Shown: one piece after another, positions 50,906 through 64,000 of the stretch
How positions within the stretch are numbered: position 1 is the first letter of the stretch
Layout of the letters: every line of letters begins with the position of its first letter
Source: Mumia flava
GTDB taxonomy: Bacteria > Actinomycetota > Actinomycetes > Propionibacteriales > Nocardioidaceae
Assembly: GCF_002797495.1 (NCBI RefSeq)
Contig: NZ_PGEZ01000001.1
Span: forward strand, 1,054,001-1,118,000
Length of the DNA: 64,000 nt
Direction: 5' to 3'
The notes under the pieces: model-generated
Databases searched by the model: none
Told to the model about the DNA's origin: nothing
Seen by the model: the letters and a program-made list of their open reading frames with translations, nothing else
Made by a program: the position numbers and the translations under genes

Positions 50906-52201
50906 ATGAACACCCACCCGTACCGTCTCGTCATCGTCGTCCGTGCCGACCCGGTGATCTGCGGACACTCCGGCGAGGCCCGCAACCTCGCCGAGGCCGC
51001 CCTCGTGCGGGGCTTCACCGACGTCCGGATCGTCACCTGGCCGATCGAGCGTCTCGAGGCTGCGGGCCTGCCGCTCAAGCCGCTCGAGACGGTGATGCCG
51101 TACTCCCCGGGCATCACCGTGGAGCGCCCCGACCCCGTGGGAGACGCGCGGGTTCCCGACGGACGCTACCTCGCCGGGCTGACCGGACGACTGGTCGAGC
51201 TGTTCACCGACGGAGTGCCGACCGTGGCGATGTCGCTCTACCTCAGCCCGCACACGTTCGCGGTCACCGACGCCGTCCGGATCGCACGGTCCACCGGTCT
51301 GCCGGTCGACGTCACGACCGTCGCCGAGGCGGTCGGCTCCGACGTGACGAACGTCGTGCGCGGCTGCATCGAGGCCGACCGGTTCGGCGCCGCGGCGCAG
51401 GTGCTGTCGACGTACCTCGCCAACGACGTGTGCCTCGCCGTCTCGGAGTACACCCGCGACCTCGTGCTCGAGTGCGCCCGTGAGGTCGACGCACGGCACG
51501 GCACGCGGTACGCGAGCCGGTGCGCCCAGCGGATCCGGATCTCCTACCCCGCCATCGACACCCGCGCGTACACCGACCTCGATCCGGCCGACGTCGACGC
51601 CGCGCTCGCGGCTCGGGGTCTCGAGCGGGACGGGTACGTGTTCTTCCTGTCCCGGCTCGCCGCGGCGAAGGGTGTCGACGACCTGATCGACGGGTTCGCG
51701 CGCAGCGGGACGGCGGCGACGACACGCCTGGTGATCGCAGGTCGCGGGCCCGAGGCGGCCGAGCTGCGGGCGTACGCGGCGGCGTCGCCGGCAGCGGACC
51801 GGATCACGTTCCTCGACGACGTGGACGACGACGAGAAGCCGTACCTGATGGCGGGGAGCGCGGCGTTCGTGCTGCCCAGCAAGCCGCGCCCCGAGTTCGT
51901 CGAGACGTTCGGGATCGCGCTCACCGAGGCGATGCTCGCCGGCGCGGGCGGCGTGATCACCACGCTGACCGGCGGGATCGGCGAGGCGGTGGGCGACCAC
52001 GCGACGATCGTCGGTGTCGAGGATCCCGACGCGATCGCTGCGGCGCTCGACGACCTCGTGCTGCGCAGCGGACCCGACGATCGGACGCAGCGGCGGGAGG
52101 CGGCACGCTCGTACGCGCTGCAGTTCGACCGGGCGCACGTGCTCGACGGGATCCTCGGCGCGGTCTGGGCGTCGCGCGGCCCGACCGTCATCGGCGCCTG
52201 A
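50906..52201 (+). CDS. GT4-type glycosyltransferase
   Basis: A 431-residue retaining glycosyltransferase with GT-B fold. The N-terminal domain contains PVICGHSGEARNLAEAAL; the C-terminal domain has the GT4 features GYVFFLSRLAAAKGVDDLIDGF, TRLVIAGRGPEAAELRAYA and the nucleotide-sugar site KPRPEFVETFGIALTEAMLAGAGGVITT with the E-x7-E pair. ATG at 50906 follows GGAGGAACGCG. It is 55 bp from the GH92 gene in the same direction and is probably co-transcribed. Donor and acceptor are unknown. Confidence 0.88.
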   Translation: MNTHPYRLVIVVRADPVICGHSGEARNLAEAALVRGFTDVRIVTWPIERLEAAGLPLKPLETVMPYSPGITVERPDPVGDARVPDGRYLAGLTGRLVELFTDGVPTVAMSLYLSPHTFAVTDAVRIARSTGLPVDVTTVAEAVGSDVTNVVRGCIEADRFGAAAQVLSTYLANDVCLAVSEYTRDLVLECAREVDARHGTRYASRCAQRIRISYPAIDTRAYTDLDPADVDAALAARGLERDGYVFFLSRLAAAKGVDDLIDGFARSGTAATTRLVIAGRGPEAAELRAYAAASPAADRITFLDDVDDDEKPYLMAGSAAFVLPSKPRPEFVETFGIALTEAMLAGAGGVITTLTGGIGEAVGDHATIVGVEDPDAIAAALDDLVLRSGPDDRTQRREAARSYALQFDRAHVLDGILGAVWASRGPTVIGA

Positions 52202-52254
52202 CCTCGCGACCCCCGCCACGGGCAAATCGCGGCCCCGCCACGGGCGTCTCGCGG

Positions 52255-53166
52255 TCAGAGGAGGGACCAGGCGATCCCGTCGAGGATGTCGTGCTCGGAC
52301 ACGATCATCTCGGCGACGCCGGTCCGCTCGAGGACGCGGTCGAGCACGAGCGCACCGCCACCGATCACGTCGGCCCGGCCGGGGTGCATGTACGGCCAGG
52401 ATCGCCGCTGCTCGACCGTGGCGGCGAGGATCTGCGCCCCGACCTGCCGGACCCGCGACACCGACAGGCGCGCGTGGTGGATCCGCTCGGAGTCGTACTC
52501 CGCGAGGTCCAGGGCGGCGGCCGCGACCGTGGTGATGGTGCCGGCGACGCCGACGACCGTCCGGACCGCGCCCAGCTCCAGCTCGACGCCGTCGAGCGCA
52601 GCGTCGACGTCGGCGGCGCAGGACTCGATCTCCCCCAGCGTCGGAGGGTCGTCGCGCAGGTGCCGCTCGGTCATCCGGACCGAACCGACGTCCAGCGACA
52701 ACGCGCCCTCGGCCCGGCCGTCACGACCGACGATCAGCTCCGTCGAGCCGCCGCCGAGATCGATCACGAGCACCGGCTGATCCACGTCGGGCAGGTCACG
52801 CGCGGCGCCCGCGAACGACAGCGCCGCCTCCTCCGCGCCCGAGGCGACGTCGGGCGCCACGCCGAGCCGCTCCTGCACGCCCGCCGCGAAGTCAGCGGCG
52901 TTGGAGGCGTCACGGGTGGCCGACGTCGCGACGAACCGCAACCGCTCGGCGCCGTACTCGGAGATCTGGGCTGCGTAGGCGTCGCACGCGGCGAAGGTCC
53001 GGTCGAGGGCAGCGTCGTCGAGGCGCCCGGTGCGGTCCACGCCGTAGCCGAGCCGGACGATCTCCATCCGGCGGACGACGTCCTGGGCGGTACCGTCGTC
53101 GCCCAGGTCGGCGATCAGGAGCCGGATCGAGTTCGTGCCGCAGTCGATCGCGGCCACCCGGGTCAT
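52255..53166 (-). CDS. ppx: Ppx/GppA exopolyphosphatase family protein
   Basis: A 303-residue member of the ASKHA ATPase fold. Phosphate 1 loop is AAIDCGTNSIRLLIAD; VLVIDLGGGSTELIVG is the phosphate 2 loop; VATSATRDASNAADF and GVAGTITTVAA are also typical. The length matches the short actinobacterial forms (Rv1026, Ppx2) that lack the HD domain. They hydrolyse polyphosphate and can act on pppGpp. ATGA overlap with DUF501 and the order eno-ftsB-DUF501-ppx are conserved in actinobacteria. Confidence 0.93.
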   Translation of the reverse strand: MTRVAAIDCGTNSIRLLIADLGDDGTAQDVVRRMEIVRLGYGVDRTGRLDDAALDRTFAACDAYAAQISEYGAERLRFVATSATRDASNAADFAAGVQERLGVAPDVASGAEEAALSFAGAARDLPDVDQPVLVIDLGGGSTELIVGRDGRAEGALSLDVGSVRMTERHLRDDPPTLGEIESCAADVDAALDGVELELGAVRTVVGVAGTITTVAAAALDLAEYDSERIHHARLSVSRVRQVGAQILAATVEQRRSWPYMHPGRADVIGGGALVLDRVLERTGVAEMIVSEHDILDGIAWSLL

Positions 53167-53738
53167 CCGGCGCTCCCAGGTCCGTCAGCCGCCGGAGCGC
53201 ACGGGGTGCCCGACCACCAGTCCCCGAGGTACGCGACCGCCTCGTCGCCCAGAGGGTTCACGCCCGGACCGCTCGCGAGGGACTGCCCGACGAGCACGTG
53301 CAGGCACTTCACGCGGTCGGGCATCCCGCCGGCGGTGACGTGGTCGATCTCCGGCACGGCACCGAGCGCGCGACGCTCGGCGAGATAGCGGTCGTGAGCC
53401 GCACGGTAGTCCGCGGCCAGCGCCGCGTCGGTCTCGAGACGCTCACTCATCTCGCGCATCAGGCCGGACGCCTCGAGCGTCCCGATCCGGCCGTTCAGCC
53501 GGTCGCAGACCACGTAGTACAGCGTCGGGAACGGGGTCCCGTCGGGCAGCCGCGGCAACGTCTTGACGACGTTCGGGTGTCCGGACGGGCATCGACTCAT
53601 GACCGCGACGACACCCCTCGGGGCACGGCCGAGCATGCCGGCGATGGCGTCCAGGTCGGCCTGCGCGACTCCGCTCGCGTCGCCGGCCTGCTCACCGCCG
53701 CGGGGGGACAGGTCGCCGGGCTCGGCACCGGGGTTCAC
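53163..53738 (-). CDS. DUF501 protein
   Basis: A 191-residue DUF501 protein. Conserved segments are VAVMSRCPSGHPNVVKTLPRLPDGTPFPTLYYVVCDRLNGRIGTLEASG and DHVTAGGMPDRVKCLHVLVGQSLA, with three cysteines and histidines that could bind a metal. The family is restricted mostly to actinobacteria and always sits between ftsB and ppx. Function unknown. GTG at 53738 starts 1 nt after the ftsB stop with GAGGAG in front. Confidence 0.9.
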   Translation of the reverse strand: MNPGAEPGDLSPRGGEQAGDASGVAQADLDAIAGMLGRAPRGVVAVMSRCPSGHPNVVKTLPRLPDGTPFPTLYYVVCDRLNGRIGTLEASGLMREMSERLETDAALAADYRAAHDRYLAERRALGAVPEIDHVTAGGMPDRVKCLHVLVGQSLASGPGVNPLGDEAVAYLGDWWSGTPCAPAADGPGSAG

Positions 53739-53739
53739 G

Positions 53740-54336
53740 TCACTCCTCGTGGTCCTGGGGTTTGACGACGCCGCCGGATCCGCTCGTCGTCGTGGGCGCG
53801 TCCTCCGTCCCGGGGACGTCCCCCGCGGTCTCGACCGACGACCAGAGCCGGTTCCACCAGACCGGACCGCCCTCGTCCTCGGTACTCGTCGGGGCAGTGA
53901 GCTCCGGGGCGTCACCGACCGGTTCGCCGTCGGCCCCGAGCACGGTGAACCCGACCTCGCCCGGCATCACCCAGCCGAAGCGGGAGCGGGCCTGCTGCTC
54001 GACGAACTCGGGGTCGTCGTAGCGCGCCTTCTGCTTCTCGAGCTCCGCGATCGCCTCGGTCGAGGCGTCGATCCGGGCATGAGCCGCCGCGAGGGCGTCA
54101 CGCTGCTGGAGCCAGGCCTTCAGGCTCGAGGCGTACGAGATCGCGAGCACGAGCAGGACGAGGAGCAGCACCGCCATCCGGCGGGTCAACCGTGGCGTGC
54201 GCCGCTCCGGCGCGGACGCCGACTGCTGCTCCGGCGCCGTGCGCCTCGCCGACGACGCCGCGGACGGACGCGACCGAGTCCCCGCCGGCCGGTTGGCCGG
54301 GCGGCTGGTCGAGGTCCGTCGCGACGTCGGCGGCAC
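53740..54336 (-). CDS. ftsB: Septum formation initiator FtsB/DivIC family
   Basis: A 198-residue bitopic cell-division protein. A disordered basic, Ser/Arg-rich cytoplasmic segment of about 50 residues precedes the single transmembrane helix (MAVLLLVLLVLAISYASSL), a short coiled coil (RDALAAAHARIDASTEAIAELEKQKAR) and the conserved PEFVEQQARSRFGWVMPGE. In the divisome FtsB pairs with FtsL and FtsQ. A Thr/Ser/Asp-rich tail of about 60 residues extends beyond the usual domain. GTG at 54336 lies 3 nt after the eno stop. Confidence 0.92.
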   Translation of the reverse strand: MPPTSRRTSTSRPANRPAGTRSRPSAASSARRTAPEQQSASAPERRTPRLTRRMAVLLLVLLVLAISYASSLKAWLQQRDALAAAHARIDASTEAIAELEKQKARYDDPEFVEQQARSRFGWVMPGEVGFTVLGADGEPVGDAPELTAPTSTEDEGGPVWWNRLWSSVETAGDVPGTEDAPTTTSGSGGVVKPQDHEE

Positions 54337-54339
54337 CGC

Positions 54340-55656
<1,317 letters not shown>

Positions 55657-55711
55657 CTAGTGGACCCGTTCCGGCCGACCGACGCGCAGCGCCACGCCGG
55701 GAAGGGTCGGC

Positions 55712-56626
55712 TCAGCGGCCCGCGACGAGCTCGTTCACGCGCCGTCTCAGCTCCTGCTCGGCGTCGCGGCCCTCGGCCCGCGCCTGCAGCACCAGAGCGA
55801 GCAGCCGGTCGGCGAGCGCGTCGCCGTCGGCGGAGACGGGCGCCCCGTCGCGCTCGAGCCGGGAGACGACCTTGTCGGCGTACGCGAGCGCGGGCAACGT
55901 CGGGGCGATCCCGTCGAGCACCGAGGCGCGAGGCTTCTCGGTGGCTTTCAGCCGCTGCCAGTTCGCGTCGACCTCCGCGGCGTCAGCCACGTCGACGTCC
56001 CCGAAGACGTGCGGGTTGCGGCGCACGAGCTTCTCGACGATCCCGGCGGCGACGTCGTCGATGTCCCAACCGTCGTCCGTGGGGCCGCGACCGGCCGCGA
56101 CCGCGGCATGGAACACGACCTGCATCAGCAGGTCGCCGAGCTCCTCGCGCAGCTCGTCCGTCGCGCCGCGGTCGAGCGCGTCCAGCACCTCGTACGCCTC
56201 CTCGAGCAGGTACTGCTGCAGCGAGGCGTGGGTCTGCTCGCGGGTCCACGGGCACTCGAGCCGCAGCCGGTCCATCACCTCGACGAGGTCGAGCAGGCGA
56301 GCACCGGGGACGTCGTACGAGCCGAAGACGACCTCGATCTCGTCGGTCTGCGTTCCGGAGGCGACCAGGCGGGACGCGAGGTCGCGGGCCCAGTCGACGT
56401 CCCCGGCCGGCGCCAGCCACACGGTGCCTGCGTCACCGCCCGTGTCCGGCTGCGCGACGAGCGGATCCGTCACGACCCGGACGGGCAGCCCGGCCGCCAC
56501 CAGGGCCTGGTACGTGGGGTCGTCCTCGTCGATCGCGACCACGTCGGTCGCGGCGTCCAGTGCCCGCCAGGCGGCGTACGTCAGCAGGCCCGGAGCGACC
56601 CGTGGGCTGGTGACGAGGATCTTCAC
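55712..56626 (-). CDS. mazG: MazG family NTP pyrophosphatase
   Basis: A 304-residue MazG-type protein. A Rossmann-like N-terminal part of about 110 residues (MKILVTSPRVAPGLL, typical of actinobacterial MazG) leads to the MazG domain: VMDRLRLECPWTREQTHASLQQYLLEEAYEVLDALD and LREELGDLLMQVVFHAAVA, carrying the EExxE..ExxD magnesium motif. Only one MazG domain is recognisable, with RRNPHVFGDVDV after it. Such enzymes remove oxidised or stray nucleotides. ATGA overlap with the SurA-like gene upstream indicates coupling; this order (surA-like/lpqU, mazG, mfd nearby) is common in the group. Confidence 0.93.
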   Translation of the reverse strand: MKILVTSPRVAPGLLTYAAWRALDAATDVVAIDEDDPTYQALVAAGLPVRVVTDPLVAQPDTGGDAGTVWLAPAGDVDWARDLASRLVASGTQTDEIEVVFGSYDVPGARLLDLVEVMDRLRLECPWTREQTHASLQQYLLEEAYEVLDALDRGATDELREELGDLLMQVVFHAAVAAGRGPTDDGWDIDDVAAGIVEKLVRRNPHVFGDVDVADAAEVDANWQRLKATEKPRASVLDGIAPTLPALAYADKVVSRLERDGAPVSADGDALADRLLALVLQARAEGRDAEQELRRRVNELVAGR

Positions 56627-57279
56627 TCAGTCGGCTCCACACCCTGGCACGGCTCGCCGGTCTCCGCCGGGTCCGCCGCGACCTGGGCGACCGACAGCGA
56701 CCCGGTGCCACCGACGATCTCCGCGGAGTCGGACACTCCCAGACGGGGATCGACCGCGGGGTCGAGCCGCTCGAGCTCGGCCGCGACCGCCTCGGCGCCG
56801 GCCTGCTGCACCTGCTGCTGGTTCTCGGCGGTGGTGTCGACGCCGAGCTCCTGCTCGCCGATCGCCGAACGGAGGGCGACGTTCTCGTAGTCCTTCTCGA
56901 GCAGCTCGAGGATGTCGTCGGCGTCGGAGCCGAACGTGTCGTCGATCTGCGTGACCTGGGCGGGGTCGATCGCGTACGCGGACGGCTCGAGCTCGATGCC
57001 GTCCTCGGCCGCGAGCGACCGCGCGGCCTGCAGCTGCATCTCCTGCGCGGCCACGAGGCTGCGCACCGAACCGGGGTCCGGTGCCTGAGCGCCCTGAGCC
57101 GCCGCCTGGGTCCCGAGGAACAGGCAGCCGGCGTCCGCGAGGCGGTCGAGGTCGCTCATCGCGAACTGCGCCGACCCGACCACCGTCGCGTCCCCGGGAT
57201 GGTTCGCGCCGCATCCGGCGAGAGCGAGGGTCGCAGCGGCTGCGACGATCAGGCGGCGGGTGCGGACCGAGCGGGGCAT
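56623..57279 (-). CDS. SurA N-domain-like lipoprotein
   Basis: A 218-residue lipoprotein. The signal sequence RRLIVAAAATLALAGC gives a clear lipobox LAGC with Cys23 as the lipidation site. The mature part is mostly helical with AMSDLDRLADAG, QLQAARSLAAEDGIELEPSAY and ENVALRSAIGEQELG, as in the SurA N-terminal chaperone domain; no PPIase domain follows. A chaperone role for exported proteins is inferred. It overlaps mazG and is 112 bp from the catalase gene end. Confidence 0.82.
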   Translation of the reverse strand: MPRSVRTRRLIVAAAATLALAGCGANHPGDATVVGSAQFAMSDLDRLADAGCLFLGTQAAAQGAQAPDPGSVRSLVAAQEMQLQAARSLAAEDGIELEPSAYAIDPAQVTQIDDTFGSDADDILELLEKDYENVALRSAIGEQELGVDTTAENQQQVQQAGAEAVAAELERLDPAVDPRLGVSDSAEIVGGTGSLSVAQVAADPAETGEPCQGVEPTE

Positions 57280-57390
57280 CGGTGTTCCTCTCCGAGAGTC
57301 GCGGGCGGCGTGACCGGCATCACCGGCCGTCCGCGCTCAGCGTACCGGCACCGCCTGCGCGTCGGCGCCGGCCCGGGCAGCGACCGCAGC

Positions 57391-58848
57391 TCAGCCGCCG
57401 TTCTTCAGCGACGCCAGCTCGGACTCGACGGCCTTGGCCAGCTCCGTGTCGACGTTGCCGAGGTACGTCCAGACCCGGGCCAGCACCTCGTCGGTCACGC
57501 CGTCGGCGAGGTGACCTGCGATGTTGCTGACGAGGCGTGCCCGTGCAGCGTCGTCCATCACCTCGCGCACCAGCGTCCCGGCCTGGCCGAAGTCGTCGTC
57601 CTCGGGGTGGAGCTCGTACGGAGCGCGGATCTGCTCCCCGGCCGCAGGCCAGCCCTTCCCGTCGACGTACTGCGGATCCGCCTCGGGGCCGCCGTAGGAG
57701 TTCGGTGCGTACACCGGCACCGACGGGTCGGCCCAGGCGTACCGCATCGCGCCCTCCTTGGAGTACGAGTGCACCGGCGCGTGGGGGGCGTTCACCGGGA
57801 GCTGGGCGTAGTTCGTGCCGATCCGGTAGCGGTGCGTGTCCGCGTAGGAGAAGACCCGGCCGAGCAGCATCTTGTCCGGGCTGACGTAGACCCCCGGCAC
57901 GAGATTGCTCGGCTCGAACGCCGCCTGCTCGATCTGCGCGAAGAAGTTCTCCGGGTTCTTGTTCAGCGTGAGCGTGCCGACCTTGCGACGGGGGTAGTCC
58001 TTCTGCGAGATCGTCTTGGTGAGGTCGAACGGGTTGAAGCGGTACGACGCCGCCTCCTCGAACGGCATGATCTGCACCTCGAACGACCACGACGGGAAGT
58101 CGCCGGCGGCGATCGCGTCGAACAGGTCCTTGCGGTGCAGGTCCGGGTCGGAGCCCGCCAGGCTGTCGGCGTCGGCCTGCGTGAGGAAGTCCACGCCCTG
58201 GTTGGTCTTGAAGTGGTAGCGCACCCAGAACCGGTCGCCGTCGGCGTTGATCCACTGGTACGTGTGGGAGCTGAAGCCGTCCATGTGGCGGTACGTCCTG
58301 GGGATCCCACGGTCGCCCATGAGCCAGATCACCTGGTGCGCGGACTCCGGCGACAGGGTCCAGAAGTCCCACTGCATGTTGTGGTCGCGCAGACCGGAGT
58401 CGGGCAGACGCTTCTGGCTGCGGATGAAGTCCTGGAACTTCATCGGGTCGCGGACGAAGAAGACCGGCGTGTTGTTGCCGACCATGTCGTAGTTGCCCTC
58501 GTCGGTGTAGAACTTCAGCGCGAAGCCGCGCGGGTCGCGCCAGGTGTCCGGGCTCCCCTGCTCGCCGGCGACGGTGGAGAACCGGGCGACCATGTCGGTC
58601 TTCCTACCCGGCTGGAACAGCGACGCCTTCGTGAACGCGCTGACGTCCTCGGTGATCTCCAGCTCGCCGAACGCACCGGAGCCCTTCGCGTGCACGACGC
58701 GCTCGGGGACGCGTTCCCGGTTGAACTGGGCCATCTTCTCGATCAGGTAGTGGTCGTGCAGCGCGATCGAGCCGAGGTCGCCCTGGGTCAGGGAGTGCTC
58801 GTCGCTCTCGACCGGGATCCCGGTGTTGGTGGTCGTCGGGTCAGCCAT
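57391..58848 (-). CDS. katA: Monofunctional heme catalase
   Basis: A 485-residue small-subunit (clade 3) catalase. The distal histidine is in [18 protein letters not shown], the distal asparagine in [14 protein letters not shown], and the proximal heme tyrosine in [19 protein letters not shown]. The NADPH-binding region of clade 3 enzymes is consistent with the rest. ATG at 58848 has CGAGGAGGCAG upstream. The gene is separated from mfd by about 400 bp of repeats and no regulator gene of the Fur or OxyR type is adjacent. Confidence 0.96.
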   Translation of the reverse strand: MADPTTTNTGIPVESDEHSLTQGDLGSIALHDHYLIEKMAQFNRERVPERVVHAKGSGAFGELEITEDVSAFTKASLFQPGRKTDMVARFSTVAGEQGSPDTWRDPRGFALKFYTDEGNYDMVGNNTPVFFVRDPMKFQDFIRSQKRLPDSGLRDHNMQWDFWTLSPESAHQVIWLMGDRGIPRTYRHMDGFSSHTYQWINADGDRFWVRYHFKTNQGVDFLTQADADSLAGSDPDLHRKDLFDAIAAGDFPSWSFEVQIMPFEEAASYRFNPFDLTKTISQKDYPRRKVGTLTLNKNPENFFAQIEQAAFEPSNLVPGVYVSPDKMLLGRVFSYADTHRYRIGTNYAQLPVNAPHAPVHSYSKEGAMRYAWADPSVPVYAPNSYGGPEADPQYVDGKGWPAAGEQIRAPYELHPEDDDFGQAGTLVREVMDDAARARLVSNIAGHLADGVTDEVLARVWTYLGNVDTELAKAVESELASLKNGG

Positions 58849-58960
58849 CGCTGCCTCCTCGGATGGGTTCCGTGATCGTTCTCCACGAAACGCCGTACCC
58901 GAACACCACGCAACCCATGCAAGCCGAACCTCACCCGCCACCCGCGTCGCATCGCGCGCC

Positions 58961-59175
58961 GGGAGACTCCGTAGCCGGCTGGGGAGACCCGCACCGGGCG
59001 CGGGAAACCATCCGCGCCCAGTGGGAGACTCCGTAGCCGGCTGCGGAGACCCGCACCGGGCGCGGGAAACCATCCGCGCCCAGTGGGAGACTCCGTAGCC
59101 GGCTGGGAAGACCCGCACCGGGCGCGGGAAACCATCCGCGCCCAGTGGGAGACTCCGTAGCCGGCTGGGGAGACT
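58961..59175. repeat. Tandem 62-bp repeat array, family B
   Basis: Units start at 58961, 59023, 59085 and, truncated, 59147. Each holds GACTCCGTAGCCGGCTGGGG and a hairpin GGGCGCGG-N8-CCGCGCCC. The 58849-59255 gap between katA and mfd contains this array, the 59178 repeat and no gene. The core CCGTAGCCGGCTGGG is shared with 1081-1283. Confidence 0.85.
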
Positions 59176-59177
59176 GC

Positions 59178-59222
59178 GGTCCGAGGCAGGGGTCCGAGGC
59201 AGGGGGCCGAGGCAGGGGTCCG
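59178..59222. repeat. Short tandem repeat GGTCCGAGGCAGG
   Basis: Three and a half copies of a 14-15 bp unit directly follow the 62-bp array and lead toward the mfd stop codon. Confidence 0.7.
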
Positions 59223-59255
59223 GCACAGCGCTGCCGCGATCTGCGCGACGGCGGG

Positions 59256-62885
<3,630 letters not shown>

Positions 62886-62930
62886 CGAGGCCCAAGGATA
62901 GTCCGGGCCACCCACAGGAACGCAGGCACG

Positions 62931-62974
62931 CGTGACGCCGGTGGGTGGGCCCGAGCCCGCCCACCGGCGTCACG
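62931..62974 (-). terminator. Terminator after the ScyD-like gene
   Basis: CGTGACGCCGGTGGG and CCCACCGGCGTCACG form a perfect 15-bp stem with an inner GGGC/GCCC, 6 bp after the stop codon of the minus-strand gene and before mfd. Confidence 0.75.
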
Positions 62975-62979
62975 TCAGC

Positions 62980-64000
62980 TCACCGGCGGTCGCCCTTGCC
63001 CGGGTCGCCCTTGCCGGGATCGCCCTTGCCGGGATCGTCCTTGCCGTGGTCACCCTTGCCGGGATGGTGGTGATGACGCTTCGCGCGGTACTTCACCAAC
63101 GTCCCCTGCGGCGTCGGCTCGCCCCCGGAGAACAACGCCTCGAGCTCCGGTGCGTTCGCCGCCCAGACCGCGCCGGCCCGGTACTCCACCGCCGTCGCCC
63201 ACGGCAACGGGGCGAACGGCCGCGCCGTGCGGTAGCCGCGCTTCACGACCGAGATCCCCTCGCCGAACAGCTCGGCGACGTAGATGTCGCCCTTCGGCGA
63301 GACGGCCAGGTTGGTGGCCCCGAAGAAGCCGCTCGCGACCTTGCGCGTGCGCCCGGTCCACGGGTTCACCTTGTAGACCGCGCCCCGCGCCCCGAGGCTC
63401 GGGTCCTCCGGACCGCCGGGGAGCAGGGAGACGTACAACCATCCGTCCGGACCCCACTCGACGTCGGTCGGGACCGGGTCGAAGTAGTAGTCGAAGCCGA
63501 CCGCGCACTCGGGCAGACCGAACGCTCCGGCGAGCTCCGGCGTGATCTCCAGCGGCTGCGCCGGCATGAGGGCCAGCGTCCTGATGCGTCCGCTGCGGCT
63601 GATCCGCTGGATGGTGTTCGCGCCCGCATCGGCGACGAACGTGGTGCCGAACGGCCCCGCGAGCGTGGCGTACGGGTGCGGGTTCAGGTCCCCGCCGTAC
63701 TGCGCCGGCGGCGGGCCCGACTCCGGGTTCTCCGGGTCCGGCGCCGGCCACTGCGCGATGCAGGCGTCGTCGAGGTCGCGCGCGCCGTAGACGACGTCGC
63801 CGTCCGGGTTCCTCGTGAGCTCGTAGGCGCCCGTGTCGGCGAGAACCTTCACGTTGCCGCGCCGGTCGACCGACTTGATCCCCGTGAAGCCGCCCGGGTC
63901 CTCGGGATCGCCGGAGAAGCCGGTCTCCGCGAAGGTCACCGTACGGCCGCGGACCGACACCCCACCGACCTCCGCTCCGTTCTCGGACCCGTAGACGACG
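62980..64000 (-). CDS. ScyD/ScyE family exported protein, 5' end outside window
   Basis: The C-terminal 340 residues of a beta-propeller protein of the ScyD/ScyE group; the frame is open to the window edge, so the start is not visible. Repeated propeller strands are seen: VDRRGNVKVLADTGAYELTRNPDGDVVYG, GTTFVADAGANTIQRISRSGRIRTLALMP, DVEWGPDGWLYVSLLPGG, NLAVSPKGDIYVAELFGEGISVV. The last 35 residues are low complexity: four histidines followed by PGKGD units, encoded by tandem 15-bp repeats. The family is found in secreted proteins of actinobacteria and fungi with no known function. A hairpin terminator follows. Confidence 0.83.
   Translation of the reverse strand, partial: VVYGSENGAEVGGVSVRGRTVTFAETGFSGDPEDPGGFTGIKSVDRRGNVKVLADTGAYELTRNPDGDVVYGARDLDDACIAQWPAPDPENPESGPPPAQYGGDLNPHPYATLAGPFGTTFVADAGANTIQRISRSGRIRTLALMPAQPLEITPELAGAFGLPECAVGFDYYFDPVPTDVEWGPDGWLYVSLLPGGPEDPSLGARGAVYKVNPWTGRTRKVASGFFGATNLAVSPKGDIYVAELFGEGISVVKRGYRTARPFAPLPWATAVEYRAGAVWAANAPELEALFSGGEPTPQGTLVKYRAKRHHHHPGKGDHGKDDPGKGDPGKGDPGKGDRR

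Noticed and set aside
58961-59175. Regular 62-bp spacing suggesting a CRISPR array
   Set aside because: The whole unit is repeated without variable spacers, the copies are few, and no cas genes are present.
62980-63070. Four consecutive histidines in the ScyD-like tail as a cloning tag
   Set aside because: They belong to a native Lys/Gly/His low-complexity tail also seen in GlpQ of the same window, encoded by tandem repeats.
63958-63960. GTG at 63960 as the start of the ScyD-like gene
   Set aside because: The frame stays open upstream to the window edge with propeller-like sequence, and no signal peptide follows this GTG.

Overview
The window is high-GC DNA from an actinobacterium. Supporting signs are a mycothiol S-conjugate amidase, DUF4307, DUF501, DUF1206 and DUF2277 proteins, F420-type LLM oxidoreductase, class F sortase, many GTG starts and many apparent leaderless promoters. 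Gene order at both ends matches mycobacterial neighbourhoods, but the CarH cassette, GH92 enzyme and repeat families fit a Nocardioidaceae-like organism better; that placement is inference. Nearly every base is coding and most operons use 1-8 nt stop/start overlaps.  Layout. 0-11 kb: a conserved block that is an exact mirror of the M. tuberculosis Rv1086-Rv1079 neighbourhood: Z-prenyl synthase (cut by the window edge), hemolysin III, DUF255 thioredoxin-like protein, small membrane protein, mca, DUF4307, greA, then metB - AI-2E-type permease - threonine dehydratase. 11-15.6 kb: accessory metabolism (exported GlpQ, zinc alcohol dehydrogenase, MsrA, exported hydrolase, DUF2277). 15.6-26.7 kb: a light/photo-oxidative stress cassette around a CarH/LitR-type B12 photoreceptor: one arm is COG2907 FAD protein - DUF1365 - cyclopropane-fatty-acid-synthase-like methyltransferase - photolyase; the other is DUF1295 - SRPBCC/epimerase fusion - second CFA-synthase-like methyltransferase, followed by an alkylglycerone-phosphate-synthase-like flavoprotein. 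Both arms start at promoters carrying 11-bp direct repeats of the form expected for a CarH tetramer. 26.8-40.1 kb: PHP protein, DUF1540 protein and a cell-surface locus: Tat-exported protein with a possible CRP/GlxR site upstream, phosphatase, LLM oxidoreductase, a 2165-residue LPNTG-anchored vWA/repeat stalk protein, a PGKG-rich surface protein and a class F sortase. 40.1-43.6 kb: cbs and SGNH hydrolase (Rv1077/Rv1075c-like), Bax-inhibitor protein. 43.6-52.2 kb: TetR with divergent membrane protein, MalY-like aminotransferase, an atypical class I tRNA with UAA anticodon, a CFA-synthase homologue lacking its catalytic domain, family 5 uracil-DNA glycosylase, GH92 mannosidase and GT4 glycosyltransferase. 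52.2-64 kb: conserved ppx - DUF501 - ftsB - eno and mazG - SurA-like - katA - mfd, ending in a partial ScyD/ScyE-type exported protein.  How parts work together. MetB and Cbs are two sides of transsulfuration, Mca belongs to mycothiol detoxification, and MsrA, catalase, photolyase, UdgB and Mfd are oxidative/UV damage functions. The most interesting unit is the CarH-like cassette, in which a predicted B12-based light sensor would control membrane-lipid modification and DNA photorepair without any carotenoid gene in the window.  Two families of dispersed palindromic repeats lie directly against stop codons, and members have entered the coding sequence of mfd, and probably adh, in frame.
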